A stretch of 64,000 bases of DNA from DASVEG01 sp035540495 (GCA_035540495.1 DATLGL010000042.1:1-64000); one strand, 5' to 3'; positions 51,666 to 60,267 are shown, counted from the first letter of the stretch. The notes: generated from the letters alone by a model not told the origin. A program made the numbers and translations.

Positions 51666-54029
51666 GTGGCCACCGTTGTCGCGCTCGACCGCATCACGTT
51701 CGATCGACGTGTGGAGGTCGTTCGCGCCTTGGCGCGGGTGGAGATCCGTCGGTCGTGGCGCTGGCTCGTCGTGTTCGGCGTCGTAGCCGGTCTGACGGTA
51801 GGGATCGCCGCAGCGGCCGTCGCCGCTGCGCGCCGCACCAGCACCGCGTACGACCGGCTGGTCGAACGCACCGCCCTCGAGGACGTGCGGGTCCTCACCT
51901 TCGACGGCGGTGCCTTCGCCGACCGAATCGCAGACCTCGACGTCGTCGACAAGACGTGGCGAGGCGCGATGGTGACGGGAAAGCTCCGTGCCGAAGAGAT
52001 CAACTACCTCACGGTGCTCGCCGGGCCGGCGGAACCGAGCGAACTGCTCCAACTGATCGTCGTCGACGGACGTGCGCCCTCGGCGGCCGAGGAAGTGGTC
52101 GTCGCAGAGGCGTTCTCGTCGATCACGGGCATCGACGTCGGCGCGACCTTGCCGATCTCATTGCTGACACGTGAGGAGTTCACCCAGTTCGACACCGGCT
52201 TCGGCGACCCCGACGGGCCGGATCTCGACCTCCGAGTCGTCGGCGTCGTGCGGCTGCCGGGCGACACCGACCAGGCGTTCAACGTGATCGCCGGACCGAG
52301 CCTGCTCGACGTCGCGGACCCATCGGTGCGGACCATCGACGTGACCGGCGTGACGCTCGTGGCTGGGGTCACGGCCGACGCGTTCGAGGCGCAGCTGCGC
52401 GAGCTCCAGCCCGAGTACCCCAATCCTCCCGGCGGCGAGGAGCTGGGGCCGTTCCAGCCCCTTCGACCGCAGGCAGATCGCGACGCGGCCCATCAGGCCG
52501 CGCGCGTGATGGCGAACGGCCTGGCGGCGCTGGCCCTCATCGCGCTCGTCGCCGGTACGAGCACTCTGTGGCAGGTCGGCCGCCGGCGCGGCCTCGGCCG
52601 AGGCGCGGCACGCGGCGCCGAGCGGGCGGTCGGGCTGACGACGAACGATCAGGTGCGGGTTCGGGCGGTCGTTGCGCTGCTGCCGGGGATCGCATCGGCG
52701 GTCATCGCATCGGCCGTCGTCGTCGTGTCATCGCCGTTCACGCCGGTGGGCACGGCGCGCTCGTACGAGCCGTCGCCCGGCCCCGCCGTGAACGTGGCCG
52801 TGCTCGTAGCGGCGATCGCGCTCGGACTCGTCTTCCCGGTTGCGATCGACACGCTCTCGGAGCTGTCCGCGGCACGGGCATCCGAACGCCGGGTGCGGCC
52901 GCCGTCGAGTGTCGCGTCCCGCCTCGGACGCGCGATGCGGTCGCCGATCGACGCCTTCGGCGCCCGCCTTGCACTCGATCCTGGCTCGGGGCGTGACGCA
53001 GTGCCCGTTCGCGCCTCGCTCCTCGGAGCGTTCCTCGGTGTCGCCGGGTTGGCCGGCGCGACGACGTTCGGCGCCACGATCGACCGCCTTCAGAACGAGC
53101 CGCAGGCGTGGGGCTGGACTGCGGACGCCGTCATCTCCGACGCCGGCGACGACGTCGCAGAGCAGTTCATCGAGCGCGACGACGTCGCGGGCGTGAGCGT
53201 CATGGACGTCGGCACTGCGGTCGTCGGGAGTCGTGGCATCCCGACGTACAGCTTCTCGTCCCGCAAGGGCGCGATCGGCTGGCGGATGATCGAAGGCCGG
53301 CCACCCGCCGCGATCAGCGAGGTCGTCGTCGGACCGAAGCTCGCACGTCAGCTGCGGGCGGGCATCGGCGACACGATCGAAGCTTCGGGTCAGACGTTCG
53401 AGGTGGTAGGCGTCGGGCTCGGCTTCACCGAGGCAGGCGGCGGCAACTTCAACGAGGTCATGCTCGTAACACCAGACGCGCTCGACGTCATCGACGAAGA
53501 AGGCCAGTTCCACGAGGTCGTGCTCGCGTTCGAGGACGGCGTCGACGCTTCTGCGATGCTGCGAGAGCTCGCCGCGCAGTACGAGGTCGTCGGCCCCGAA
53601 CCCCCGGTCGAAGTCCGCAACATCGCGCAGCTGGGGAGCCTGCCGGTCGTCGTCTCCGGGATACTTGGCTTGCTGGCGGTCGGTGCGACGGCCCACGCAG
53701 CGACCATGGCGGCACGGCGGCGGAGGAGCGACTTCGCGTCCCTGCAGGCGATCGGCGCCACCCCCGGGCAGCTGCGACGCGGAGTGATCGTGATGGGCGC
53801 CGTGCTCGGCGCCACCGCGCTCACGCTCGGCCTGCCCGCTGGGGTGTTCGCGGGCGCCATGGTGTGGCGGGAGGTCGCGCACGGCATCGACGTGGTGCTC
53901 GGCCCGCTGGTGCCGGCCGCGCTGGCGGGATCGATCCCCCTCGGCTTCGTGCTCGCGATGCTGGTCGCGGTGCCTGCGGCGGTCGCCGCCGGTCGCGTGC
54001 AGCCCGCCGAGGTTCTGCGCAACGAATGA
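51666..54029 (+). CDS. FtsX-like ABC transporter permease (orphan)
   Basis: The 787-residue membrane protein has an N-terminal helix (WRWLVVFGVVAGLTVGIAAA), a large exported MacB_PCD-like domain, and paired FtsX-type helix bundles. One pair is near residues 280-390 (ARVMANGLAALALIALVAGT) and a set near the end (SGILGLLAVGATAHAATMAA, GSIPLGFVLAMLVAVPAAVA). Such permeases work with an ATPase of the LolD/MacB type; none is adjacent. The start is unsure: GTG 51666 has no good ribosome-binding site and GTG 51711 is an alternative. Confidence 0.85.
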   Translation: MATVVALDRITFDRRVEVVRALARVEIRRSWRWLVVFGVVAGLTVGIAAAAVAAARRTSTAYDRLVERTALEDVRVLTFDGGAFADRIADLDVVDKTWRGAMVTGKLRAEEINYLTVLAGPAEPSELLQLIVVDGRAPSAAEEVVVAEAFSSITGIDVGATLPISLLTREEFTQFDTGFGDPDGPDLDLRVVGVVRLPGDTDQAFNVIAGPSLLDVADPSVRTIDVTGVTLVAGVTADAFEAQLRELQPEYPNPPGGEELGPFQPLRPQADRDAAHQAARVMANGLAALALIALVAGTSTLWQVGRRRGLGRGAARGAERAVGLTTNDQVRVRAVVALLPGIASAVIASAVVVVSSPFTPVGTARSYEPSPGPAVNVAVLVAAIALGLVFPVAIDTLSELSAARASERRVRPPSSVASRLGRAMRSPIDAFGARLALDPGSGRDAVPVRASLLGAFLGVAGLAGATTFGATIDRLQNEPQAWGWTADAVISDAGDDVAEQFIERDDVAGVSVMDVGTAVVGSRGIPTYSFSSRKGAIGWRMIEGRPPAAISEVVVGPKLARQLRAGIGDTIEASGQTFEVVGVGLGFTEAGGGNFNEVMLVTPDALDVIDEEGQFHEVVLAFEDGVDASAMLRELAAQYEVVGPEPPVEVRNIAQLGSLPVVVSGILGLLAVGATAHAATMAARRRRSDFASLQAIGATPGQLRRGVIVMGAVLGATALTLGLPAGVFAGAMVWREVAHGIDVVLGPLVPAALAGSIPLGFVLAMLVAVPAAVAAGRVQPAEVLRNE

Positions 54030-54144
54030 CGTCTGCACGGCGGGAGCGGTCGTGGCTCTGGTCGGCTGTGCCCCGGTGAGCGGCCTAGTCCGCCCGCGTG
54101 CGGAAAATGGCCAGGCCGGGCCAGGTTCCGTTCGGGCCGAGCGG

Positions 54145-54168
54145 GTACCTCCTCAGGCGAGGAGGTAC
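54145..54168 (+). promoter_or_regulatory. Perfect hairpin enclosing a ribosome-binding site
   Basis: GTACCTCCTC-AGGC-GAGGAGGTAC is a perfect 10-bp stem with a 4-base loop. The 3' arm contains the Shine-Dalgarno sequence GAGGAGG of the zinc-ribbon gene that starts at 54175. In RNA the hairpin would hide that site completely. This is a likely translational switch, for example an RNA thermometer or a protein-controlled hairpin. Confidence 0.7.
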
Positions 54169-54174
54169 GACGCC

Positions 54175-54375
54175 ATGGAGCAGATGATCACCTCGATCCG
54201 GTGTCGCCGGTGCGGGCATCGCAACGACCTCGACCGGATCGATCGGGTGGGCTACGAACGTTCGCTCGAGTGCTGTGGCTGCGGCGAGGTCGAGCGGTGG
54301 TCGATCCTGGACGTGTCGATGGGGATCGCGCAGCGGGCGTGGGACCTGCACGTCGGCACCCGGCTGAGCACGTAG
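54175..54375 (+). CDS. Zinc-ribbon microprotein (66 aa)
   Basis: The 66-residue protein MEQMITSIRCRRCGHRND... has a zinc ribbon with Cys10/Cys13 and Cys33 or Cys34/Cys36 (RCRRCGHRN and ECCGCGEVERW). The remaining 25 residues form a helix, DVSMGIAQRAWDLHVG. It could bind RNA, DNA or a protein partner. Its ribosome-binding site is buried in a perfect hairpin. It lies between an orphan permease and whiB7 on the same strand, with a separate promoter downstream for whiB7. No known family recognised. Confidence 0.75.
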   Translation: MEQMITSIRCRRCGHRNDLDRIDRVGYERSLECCGCGEVERWSILDVSMGIAQRAWDLHVGTRLST

Positions 54376-54457
54376 CTCACAGGCAAGCGAAATCAGCCTC
54401 GACGTCGAAGGTGGGGCCGCCGTACGGTGGCGGCCGAGGCCGTTCGAAGCGTTCTCG

Positions 54458-54496
54458 AAAAAACTCGTTGACGTGACGAGATTTGGTCCATAGAGT
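54458..54496 (+). promoter_or_regulatory. whiB7 promoter with AT-rich activator element
   Basis: TTGACG (54468-54473), a 17-base spacer and TAGAGT (54491-54496) form a housekeeping-type promoter. Four bases upstream of the -35 is AAAAAA (54458-54463). WhiB7-dependent promoters are known to have a short AT-rich element just before the -35, bound by the AT-hook of WhiB7. Its presence here fits autoregulation. The leader RNA would be about 145 bases. Confidence 0.75.
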
Positions 54497-54620
54497 GCTC
54501 TTCGATACGAGCGTTCGTCGCTCGGCGGGAGCTACGCATACAGCCTATTGCAGGCGTATTCGGCCTCGCTCTTTTTCCGAAATTCTCTTGCGTCTTCACG
54601 CGCGCCCCTTCTAGCGTCGC

Positions 54621-54640
54621 TCCCCTTCGAACGAGGGGGG
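54621..54640 (+). promoter_or_regulatory. Hairpin sequestering the whiB7 ribosome-binding site
   Basis: TCCCCTTC-GAAC-GAGGGGGG forms an 8-bp stem (two G-U pairs) with a GAAC loop. The 3' arm contains AGGGGGG, which lies five bases before the whiB7 GTG. Translation would need the stem opened, e.g. by ribosome movement on upstream leader sequence. An earlier hairpin, CGAGC/GCTCG, sits near 54508-54524. Confidence 0.6.
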
Positions 54641-54645
54641 CATGG

Positions 54646-54936
54646 GTGGCTGGACTGGAGATCAGCGCTGATCGAGGAGTCGACCGGCAGCGAGCGCGGT
54701 GTCGCGCCGAGGGGATGTGGCTGCTCTTCTTCTCCGATCAGCTCGACGAGATCGCACGCGCACGGGCGATCTGCGCGACGTGCAGCGAGAAGGAGCCGTG
54801 CCTGAGCGGCGCGATCGAGCGCCGCGAGGCCGCGGGCGTCTGGGGTGGAGAGATCTTCCTCAATGGCGTGATCCTGGCGAGGAAGCGCCCTCGTGGCCGG
54901 CCCCGGAAGAACGAGGTCGTGGCCCAGCCGGCCTGA
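54646..54936 (+). CDS. whiB7: WhiB7-type antibiotic-resistance transcription factor
   Basis: The 96-residue protein has the WhiB iron-sulfur cysteines Cys19, Cys43, Cys46 and Cys52 (ARCRAEGMW; ICATCSEKEPC), the sigma-contact turn GVWGGEIF (64-71), and a C-terminal AT-hook KRPRGRPRK (80-88). GVWGGEIF plus an RGRPRK tail is specific to WhiB7, which with sigma-A activates genes for intrinsic drug resistance and redox defence. GTG 54646 puts the first Cys at residue 19, as in known WhiB7. Regulated by an AT-element promoter and by an SD-blocking hairpin in the leader. Confidence 0.96.
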   Translation: MAGLEISADRGVDRQRARCRAEGMWLLFFSDQLDEIARARAICATCSEKEPCLSGAIERREAAGVWGGEIFLNGVILARKRPRGRPRKNEVVAQPA

Positions 54937-54944
54937 CCGGATCG

Positions 54945-55232
54945 TCAGGCGAGCTCGACGTCATCGCCGGGCTCGATGAGGACGCCGGCCGACACGCCCA
55001 GCGCCCGTGCGAGCACCGCGGCCCGGGCCGCGACGGCGGCGAGGTAGTGCTCGGCCGCATCGGCGTGGATCGGCGGGGGGCCGAGCGAACGGAGCAGGGC
55101 CGTCGGGTCGGGCGAGACCTCGGCCGGCTCGAGCGGCGGAAGCGGCGGGCGGGGCTGCCACAGCTCGACCGGCTTCTGCTTGCCCCCGTCGGTGCGGCGC
55201 CGCTGGACGCTCTTGCGTCTCGACGGGCTCAC
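54945..55232 (-). CDS. Small protein co-translated with the SNF2 helicase (95 aa)
   Basis: The 95-residue protein has a basic N-terminus (SPSRRKSVQRRR), a Pro-rich middle (ELWQPRPPLPPLEPAE) and a helical C-terminal region (AAEHYLAAVAARAAVLARAL). The GTG at 55232 overlaps the SNF2 stop (GTGA), giving coupled translation. It is convergent with whiB7. No known family; an accessory of the helicase is inferred from the overlap. Confidence 0.65.
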   Translation of the reverse strand: MSPSRRKSVQRRRTDGGKQKPVELWQPRPPLPPLEPAEVSPDPTALLRSLGPPPIHADAAEHYLAAVAARAAVLARALGVSAGVLIEPGDDVELA

Positions 55233-58200
55233 GCGTCGTCCTCCGTGAGCAGCGTGTCGGTTCGCAGACCGAGGGCCGTTCGCAGCTGGTTCGGGTCGAG
55301 GTCGGACAGCGAGCTCGACTTCGGCAGGACGAGATCGGCGATGTGTCGCTTGCCGGCGACGACCTCCTCCACCCGTTCGTCGACGGTGCCCGGGCAGACC
55401 AGCCGGTGGGAGACGACGGTTCGGGTCTGACCGATTCGCCACGCCCGGTCTCGGGCCTGGTCTTCGACCGCCGGGTTCCACCACCGGTCGTACAGCACGA
55501 CGTGGCTCGCGGCAGTGAGGTTGAGGCCCGTGCCGCCCGCCTTGAGCGAGAGCACCAGCGCGCCCGGTCCTTCGCCCGCCTGGAAGTCGGCGACGAGCTT
55601 GTCGCGTGCACCCCGGGCGAGCCCGCCGTGGTAGCACGAGATGGGGACGCCGGTGACCTCGGTGAGGTGCTCCGCGAGGCGCACGCCCCACGTCGCGAAG
55701 TGGGTGAAGATCAGGATCCGTTCGCCCGCCGCGAAGACGGCGTCGACGATCTCCTCGAGCCGGGTGAGCTTGCCGGACCGGCCGTGCAGGGGCTGTCCGT
55801 CGTCGTTGTAGGCGGCAGGGTGGTTGCAGATCTGCTTCAGCGCAGTGATGGCCGCGAGGATGGCTCCCTGCTTGCGCTCGCCGTCGGCTTCGGACACCGA
55901 ACCGACGAGACCGTCGAGCACCGCCTGGTACAGGCCGATCTGCTCCGGTGTCATGAGGCAGTGGTCGAGCTCGTCGATGCGGTCGGGGAGCTCGGCGGCG
56001 ACCGAGGGCTCGCTCTTCGTCCGGCGGAACACGAGGATGCCGTTCAGCGCTCGTAGGGCGGCCTCGCCCTCGCCCTGGAGCTGGGCCACGAACTGCGGGC
56101 GGGAGCCGACGAGGCCCGGGTTGGTGAAGTCGAGGATCGCCCACAGGTCGCCGAGCCCGTTCTCGATCGGCGTGCCGGTGAGCGCGACGCGGGTGCGAGC
56201 GTTCAGCCGCCGGAGCTGCTGGGCGGTCTCACTCGCCGGGTTCTTGATCGCCTGCGCCTCGTCGAGCACGAGCCGTCCCCAGTCGAGCTTCTCGAGGGCG
56301 TCGATGTCGCGCACCGCCGTCCCGTACGTGGTGATCACGACGTCCGCGTCGCGCGTCGACCGCTCGATCGCGGCCGCCGATGCGCGGCTCGCACCGTGGT
56401 GGACCACCACGCGCAGGTCGGGCGCGAACTTGGCCGCCTCGGCCGCCCAGTTGCCCACGACGGCAGGCGGCGCGATGACGAGCGCGCGCCCGGACCCCTT
56501 GTTCCGCGCCAGATGGGCGAGCATCGTCGGCGTCTTCCCGAGGCCCATGTCGAGTGCCAGGCATCCGCCGAGCTCGACCGCCTCCAGGAAGCCCAACCAG
56601 GCGACGGCCTCGGCCTGGTACGAGCGCAGCTCGCCCTCGAAGCCCTTGGGCTGGGGGTCGGCTTCGGTGACGACGTCACGTGCGCGGTCGAGCAGCTCAC
56701 TGGCCCAGCCCGACCCTTCGACGGTGAGCCCGCCGAGCGCGCCGCCTTCGAGGCCGACGGCGTGGCGCAGGATCTCGGCGCCGGAGAGCGTCGTCTTCTT
56801 GCCCCGCTCGGCGAGCACTGCCGCCGCTTCACGGAGGTCGGCCTTGTCGAGCTCGACCCACTTGCCGTGCGACTTCACGAGCGGCCGGGCCTCGGCTGCG
56901 AGCCGGGCGATGTCGGCTGCGGTCAGCTCGACGTCGTCGAACAGCGCCGACCACCGGACGTTGCTCAGCTGGTTCGCGCCGACGACCGTCTCACCCGCAG
57001 GCTCCGTGAAGAGGCGGAGCATCGGCTTCGGCTTGCGCCGCGACAGCGACGGCACCCGTACCTCGAAACCGGCGGAAGCCACGACTGCGCCGACGCTCGT
57101 CATGACCTCCCACGCCTCGTCCTGGCTGAGGTACACCTGCCCACGGCGCAGGGCGCCGGGCCGGCGCAGCACGGGGAGAACCCGCTCCAGGCGGGTCAGC
57201 TCGTCCGCGAGTGGAGCGGTGTTCTTGCTGTCGCCGAGCGCCTGCTCGATCGGCAGGAGGTTGCCTTCGGCGCCGGGGCCGTACACGGAGAGGAACCACG
57301 CGTTGCCGGCGTCTGGCGGGTCGAGTTGCACGACCAAGCGGGGCCGAGCGGTGGTGGTCACCGGCTTCGCCCACCGGAGCAGGCGGCTCGACACCATGGC
57401 GGCAGGCGCGGGCGGGGCCTCGAACGCCGAGCCGTCGAGCCGGGTGATCATCGCCTCCCCGACATCGTCAGCTGTGCGGATCACCGGCGGGGGAGCAGGG
57501 AGCTCGAGCCGGCTGCCAGCCTCTCGGAGGATCGCGTCGACCAGCGACCTCAGCACGTCGAGCACGACCGTGCGCGGGTCGCTCTTGGTGAGCGCGGTGA
57601 CGGTGCCCGGCATCGAGTTCGCGAGCCCGTCGATGTCGGCCGCTTCGAGCAGCGCCGGCGACCACCGCACCGCGAGCTCCGGGTTGCGATCGCGCCGCTT
57701 CGACATGTGGAGCGCCGGCACGACGCGTCCGAGCGCGACGGACCGGACCGCGATCAACGCCAGCCTTCCCATCCACGCGACGCTGCGCCCCAGCGCCTCG
57801 TGGTCTTCACGGCTGCCGACGTCGACGAGCCAGCCAAGGGCCTTCTCGACGGGGATGGCGAGCGCCGCCGCCCGCTGGTTGGCAGGCAGGGGAACCCCCG
57901 CGTGCAGAGCCCACCCGACGGCCGGGCCCTTGATCGCTTCCAGCAGATCGGCGAGTGCGTCGTTGCCGGCCGGAGGCGCGCCAGGGCGGGCCGCCCAGAC
58001 GATCAGCTGGCCGTTCGCCCACGACGCCTGGAGGCGCACTTCGCCACGAGCCTCGACCTCGAGCCCCTCGCCACCCTCGTCGCCGTACGCGCCGACGACC
58101 TCGTCGAGGGCCCTCTCGAGTCGAGCCAGCTCGGACTCGAAGTCGTTGACGACGTGCTCGCGCTCGGGGCCACGGATCTGGCGAGCGGCATCGAGGTCGT

Positions 58201-58339
58201 CTTCGACGCGCTCGATCAGCCGTTCGAGCGTGGCGCGCCACCGGGCAGGATCGGCCTCGAGGCGCGCCAACTGCTCGGCGGTCGCGAAGCCGTCGACCGC
58301 GGCCCACACATCGCTCTCGAGACTTCGTAGCTGACTCAT
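55229..58339 (-). CDS. SNF2-family DEAD-like helicase
   Basis: The 1036-residue protein has a long N-terminal SNF2-associated region (residues 1-560, with coiled-coil LARLERALDEVVGAYGD) and a C-terminal RecA-like pair. Walker A is LDMGLGKTPTMLAHL, motif II VLDEAQAIKN, motif III LTGTPIENGL, then ERILIFTHFATWGVRL and motif VI DQARDRAWRIGQTRTV. It moves on double-stranded DNA to remodel proteins or act in recombination/repair. The stop overlaps the 95-aa gene. It is divergent from a quinone-oxidoreductase gene. Confidence 0.95.
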   Translation of the reverse strand: MSQLRSLESDVWAAVDGFATAEQLARLEADPARWRATLERLIERVEDDLDAARQIRGPEREHVVNDFESELARLERALDEVVGAYGDEGGEGLEVEARGEVRLQASWANGQLIVWAARPGAPPAGNDALADLLEAIKGPAVGWALHAGVPLPANQRAAALAIPVEKALGWLVDVGSREDHEALGRSVAWMGRLALIAVRSVALGRVVPALHMSKRRDRNPELAVRWSPALLEAADIDGLANSMPGTVTALTKSDPRTVVLDVLRSLVDAILREAGSRLELPAPPPVIRTADDVGEAMITRLDGSAFEAPPAPAAMVSSRLLRWAKPVTTTARPRLVVQLDPPDAGNAWFLSVYGPGAEGNLLPIEQALGDSKNTAPLADELTRLERVLPVLRRPGALRRGQVYLSQDEAWEVMTSVGAVVASAGFEVRVPSLSRRKPKPMLRLFTEPAGETVVGANQLSNVRWSALFDDVELTAADIARLAAEARPLVKSHGKWVELDKADLREAAAVLAERGKKTTLSGAEILRHAVGLEGGALGGLTVEGSGWASELLDRARDVVTEADPQPKGFEGELRSYQAEAVAWLGFLEAVELGGCLALDMGLGKTPTMLAHLARNKGSGRALVIAPPAVVGNWAAEAAKFAPDLRVVVHHGASRASAAAIERSTRDADVVITTYGTAVRDIDALEKLDWGRLVLDEAQAIKNPASETAQQLRRLNARTRVALTGTPIENGLGDLWAILDFTNPGLVGSRPQFVAQLQGEGEAALRALNGILVFRRTKSEPSVAAELPDRIDELDHCLMTPEQIGLYQAVLDGLVGSVSEADGERKQGAILAAITALKQICNHPAAYNDDGQPLHGRSGKLTRLEEIVDAVFAAGERILIFTHFATWGVRLAEHLTEVTGVPISCYHGGLARGARDKLVADFQAGEGPGALVLSLKAGGTGLNLTAASHVVLYDRWWNPAVEDQARDRAWRIGQTRTVVSHRLVCPGTVDERVEEVVAGKRHIADLVLPKSSSLSDLDPNQLRTALGLRTDTLLTEDDA

Positions 58340-58542
58340 CGCGCGGCGCTCCCGGCGCCGAGTGCCGTCTGCCTCTCGTCCGAGTGGCGACGGCGGAGTT
58401 CGGTCTTGCGGCCTTGCGAGCCGACCAGTTGCGGCGCTTCCCGTCGACCACGTAGGGCGCGGGAGGACGACCGACGCCCCCAGCGTACGTCGCTTCGACG
58501 TCCAACGCGACCATGGGTCCCGGAGCGCCTACCGTCGGCCTC

Positions 58543-59493
58543 GTGCGCCGCGTCGTCTGCCGCTCTTTTGGTCCGCTGTCCGGCCTCGACCTCGTCGAGG
58601 AACCTGATCTCGTCGGTGGCGACGATCGGGTCGTCGTCGACGTCGCGGCCGCAGGCGCGAACTTCGTCGACGCGCTGATCGTCGAGGGCCGCTACCAGAT
58701 GAAGCCGCCGCTGCCGTTCACACCCGGCATGGAGGTGGCAGGCACCGTGGAGGCGACCGGGGAGCGGGTGCTCGCGTTGTGCTGGATGGGCGGCTACGCG
58801 TCGCAAGTGATCGTTCCTCGGGCGGCGATCCATCAGATACCCGACGGGGTCACGATGGGTCAGGCGGCGACGCTCATCCAGAGCTACGCCACGGCTCAGT
58901 TCGCGCTGACCCGACGGACGACGGTGCGGGAAGGCGAATGGGTCGCGGTGCTGGGAGCCGGCGGTGGCGTCGGGCTGGCGATGATCGACGTCGCTCGCTC
59001 GCTCGGCGCGCGGGTGGTCGCTTGCGCGTCGAGCGCAGAGAAGCTCGCTGCCGCCCAGGCGCTCGGTGCCGATGCCGTCGTGGCCTACGAAGACGACGGC
59101 GTCGACCTCAAGTCGGCGATCCGGGAAGCCACCGGTGGCGGCGCAGATGTCGTGGTGGACCCCGTCGGCGGTGACAAGGCCGAAGCTGCGCTGCGGTCGC
59201 TGCGCTGGCACGGCCGGTACGTGGTCATCGGGTTCGCTTCCGGTGAGATCCCGTCGCTCCCGGTGAACCAGGTCTTGCTCAACAACCGGACGATCGTGGG
59301 CGTCGACTGGGGTGCGTGGACCGTCCGCGAGCCGCTGGCGAACGCCGAGGTCGTCGCAGAGGTCCTCTCGATGGTTGCCGGCGGGCAGCTCCATCCGGTC
59401 GAACCGATCGAGTATCCGCTCGACGACGTGGTTCGCTGCCTCGACGACCTGGAGTCGCGACGCCTCGTGGGGAAGGCCGTGCTCGTCCCTTGA
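58543..59493 (+). CDS. NADPH:quinone oxidoreductase-like zinc-free MDR protein
   Basis: The 316-residue medium-chain reductase begins RRVVCRSFGPLSGLDLVEEP. It has the substrate-side GANFVDALIVEGRYQ, cofactor-binding GAGGGVGLAMIDVA and DPVGGDKAEAALR. No structural zinc cysteines are evident. These enzymes reduce quinones or enones with NADPH. GTG 58543 starts at the usual place; ATG 58513 would add ten residues. Stop overlaps the EngB start (TTGA). Confidence 0.92.
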   Translation: MRRVVCRSFGPLSGLDLVEEPDLVGGDDRVVVDVAAAGANFVDALIVEGRYQMKPPLPFTPGMEVAGTVEATGERVLALCWMGGYASQVIVPRAAIHQIPDGVTMGQAATLIQSYATAQFALTRRTTVREGEWVAVLGAGGGVGLAMIDVARSLGARVVACASSAEKLAAAQALGADAVVAYEDDGVDLKSAIREATGGGADVVVDPVGGDKAEAALRSLRWHGRYVVIGFASGEIPSLPVNQVLLNNRTIVGVDWGAWTVREPLANAEVVAEVLSMVAGGQLHPVEPIEYPLDDVVRCLDDLESRRLVGKAVLVP

Positions 59494-60074
59494 GCCGGCC
59501 GCTCCCTCTTCGCTTCGTGATGTCGGCCCCGAACTGGAAGGCGCTGCCCGACTCGCCTGCCGAGGTGGCCTTCATCGGACGGTCGAACGTGGGCAAGAGC
59601 TCGCTCATCAACGCCCTCGCGAACCGGAAGGGACTCGCCGAGGTCAGCTCGACCCCGGGCCGGACCCGCTTGCTCAACCTCTACGCCTTCGACGACCGGC
59701 CGTCGACGGTGGTCGACCTCCCCGGCTACGGCTACGCCAAGGTTTCGAAGCAGCAGCGGGCGAACCTGGCGAAGACCGTCCACGACTACCTCCTGCACCG
59801 CGAGCCGCTCGAGATGATTCTCGTGCTCGTCGACGGCGAGATCGGTCCGACGGCGCTAGACGTCGCGGTCCTCGACGACCTCCGGGCCGAGCAGTTGCCG
59901 CACACGATCATCGCCACGAAGCACGACAAGGTGAAGTCGTCGGCTCGTGAGAAGCGGAAGCGGGAGCTCGCGGCGAAGTGCCAGCTCGAGCCGGGAGACG
60001 TCGTGTGGGTGAGTGCCGCGACCGGAGTCGGGATCGAACGTCTGCGTGGCCTCGTCAGCCTGTGGCTGTCGTAG
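59490..60074 (+). CDS. engB: Ribosome-biogenesis GTPase EngB/YihA
   Basis: The 194-residue GTPase has P-loop GRSNVGKSSLINAL, switch region STPGRTRLLNLYAF, DLPGYGYAKVSK, TKHDK and SAATG near the end, which are the EngB/YsxC signatures. It helps assemble the 50S subunit. TTG 59490 overlaps the upstream stop (TTGA) and gives the standard RFVMSAPNWKALP lead-in. Most EngB proteins are about 190-200 residues, as here. Its 3' end overlaps the convergent HTH gene by 20 bases. Confidence 0.94.
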   Translation: MSRPLPLRFVMSAPNWKALPDSPAEVAFIGRSNVGKSSLINALANRKGLAEVSSTPGRTRLLNLYAFDDRPSTVVDLPGYGYAKVSKQQRANLAKTVHDYLLHREPLEMILVLVDGEIGPTALDVAVLDDLRAEQLPHTIIATKHDKVKSSAREKRKRELAAKCQLEPGDVVWVSAATGVGIERLRGLVSLWLS

Positions 60075-60267
60075 CCGCCGTCGCCGCGCGCAGCGCAGAG
60101 AGCCCTCGCCGTAGCGACGCCAGCACGTCGTCGGGCGGTCGATCGAGGAGCCGGGCCACGTCCTGGTAGGTGACTCCCGGGCGGGCAGCGAGCAGGACAG
60201 CCGCAGCATCTCGGGGCGCCAAGGCCTCCAGCAGGGTGGCTGGGTGCCTGATCGTCGTCTGCGTCAT
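60055..60267 (-). CDS. Small HTH protein, sigma-region-4-like (70 aa)
   Basis: The 70-residue protein is rich in Ala and Arg. DAAAVLLAARPGVTYQDVAR followed by LLDRPPDDVLASLRRGLSAL has the spacing of a sigma region 4 helix-turn-helix (conserved VTYQDVARLLDRP-VLASLRRGL). It could be an orphan DNA-binding domain or a remnant. ATG 60267. Convergent with engB. Confidence 0.6.
   Translation of the reverse strand: MTQTTIRHPATLLEALAPRDAAAVLLAARPGVTYQDVARLLDRPPDDVLASLRRGLSALRAATAATTATG

Noticed and set aside
54538..54645. An upstream ATA start for WhiB in the same frame
   Set aside because: The frame is open and a GGGAG lies near 54527, but ATA is a very rare start, codon use is not gene-like, and known WhiB7 proteins begin about 19 residues before the first Cys, which fits GTG 54646.
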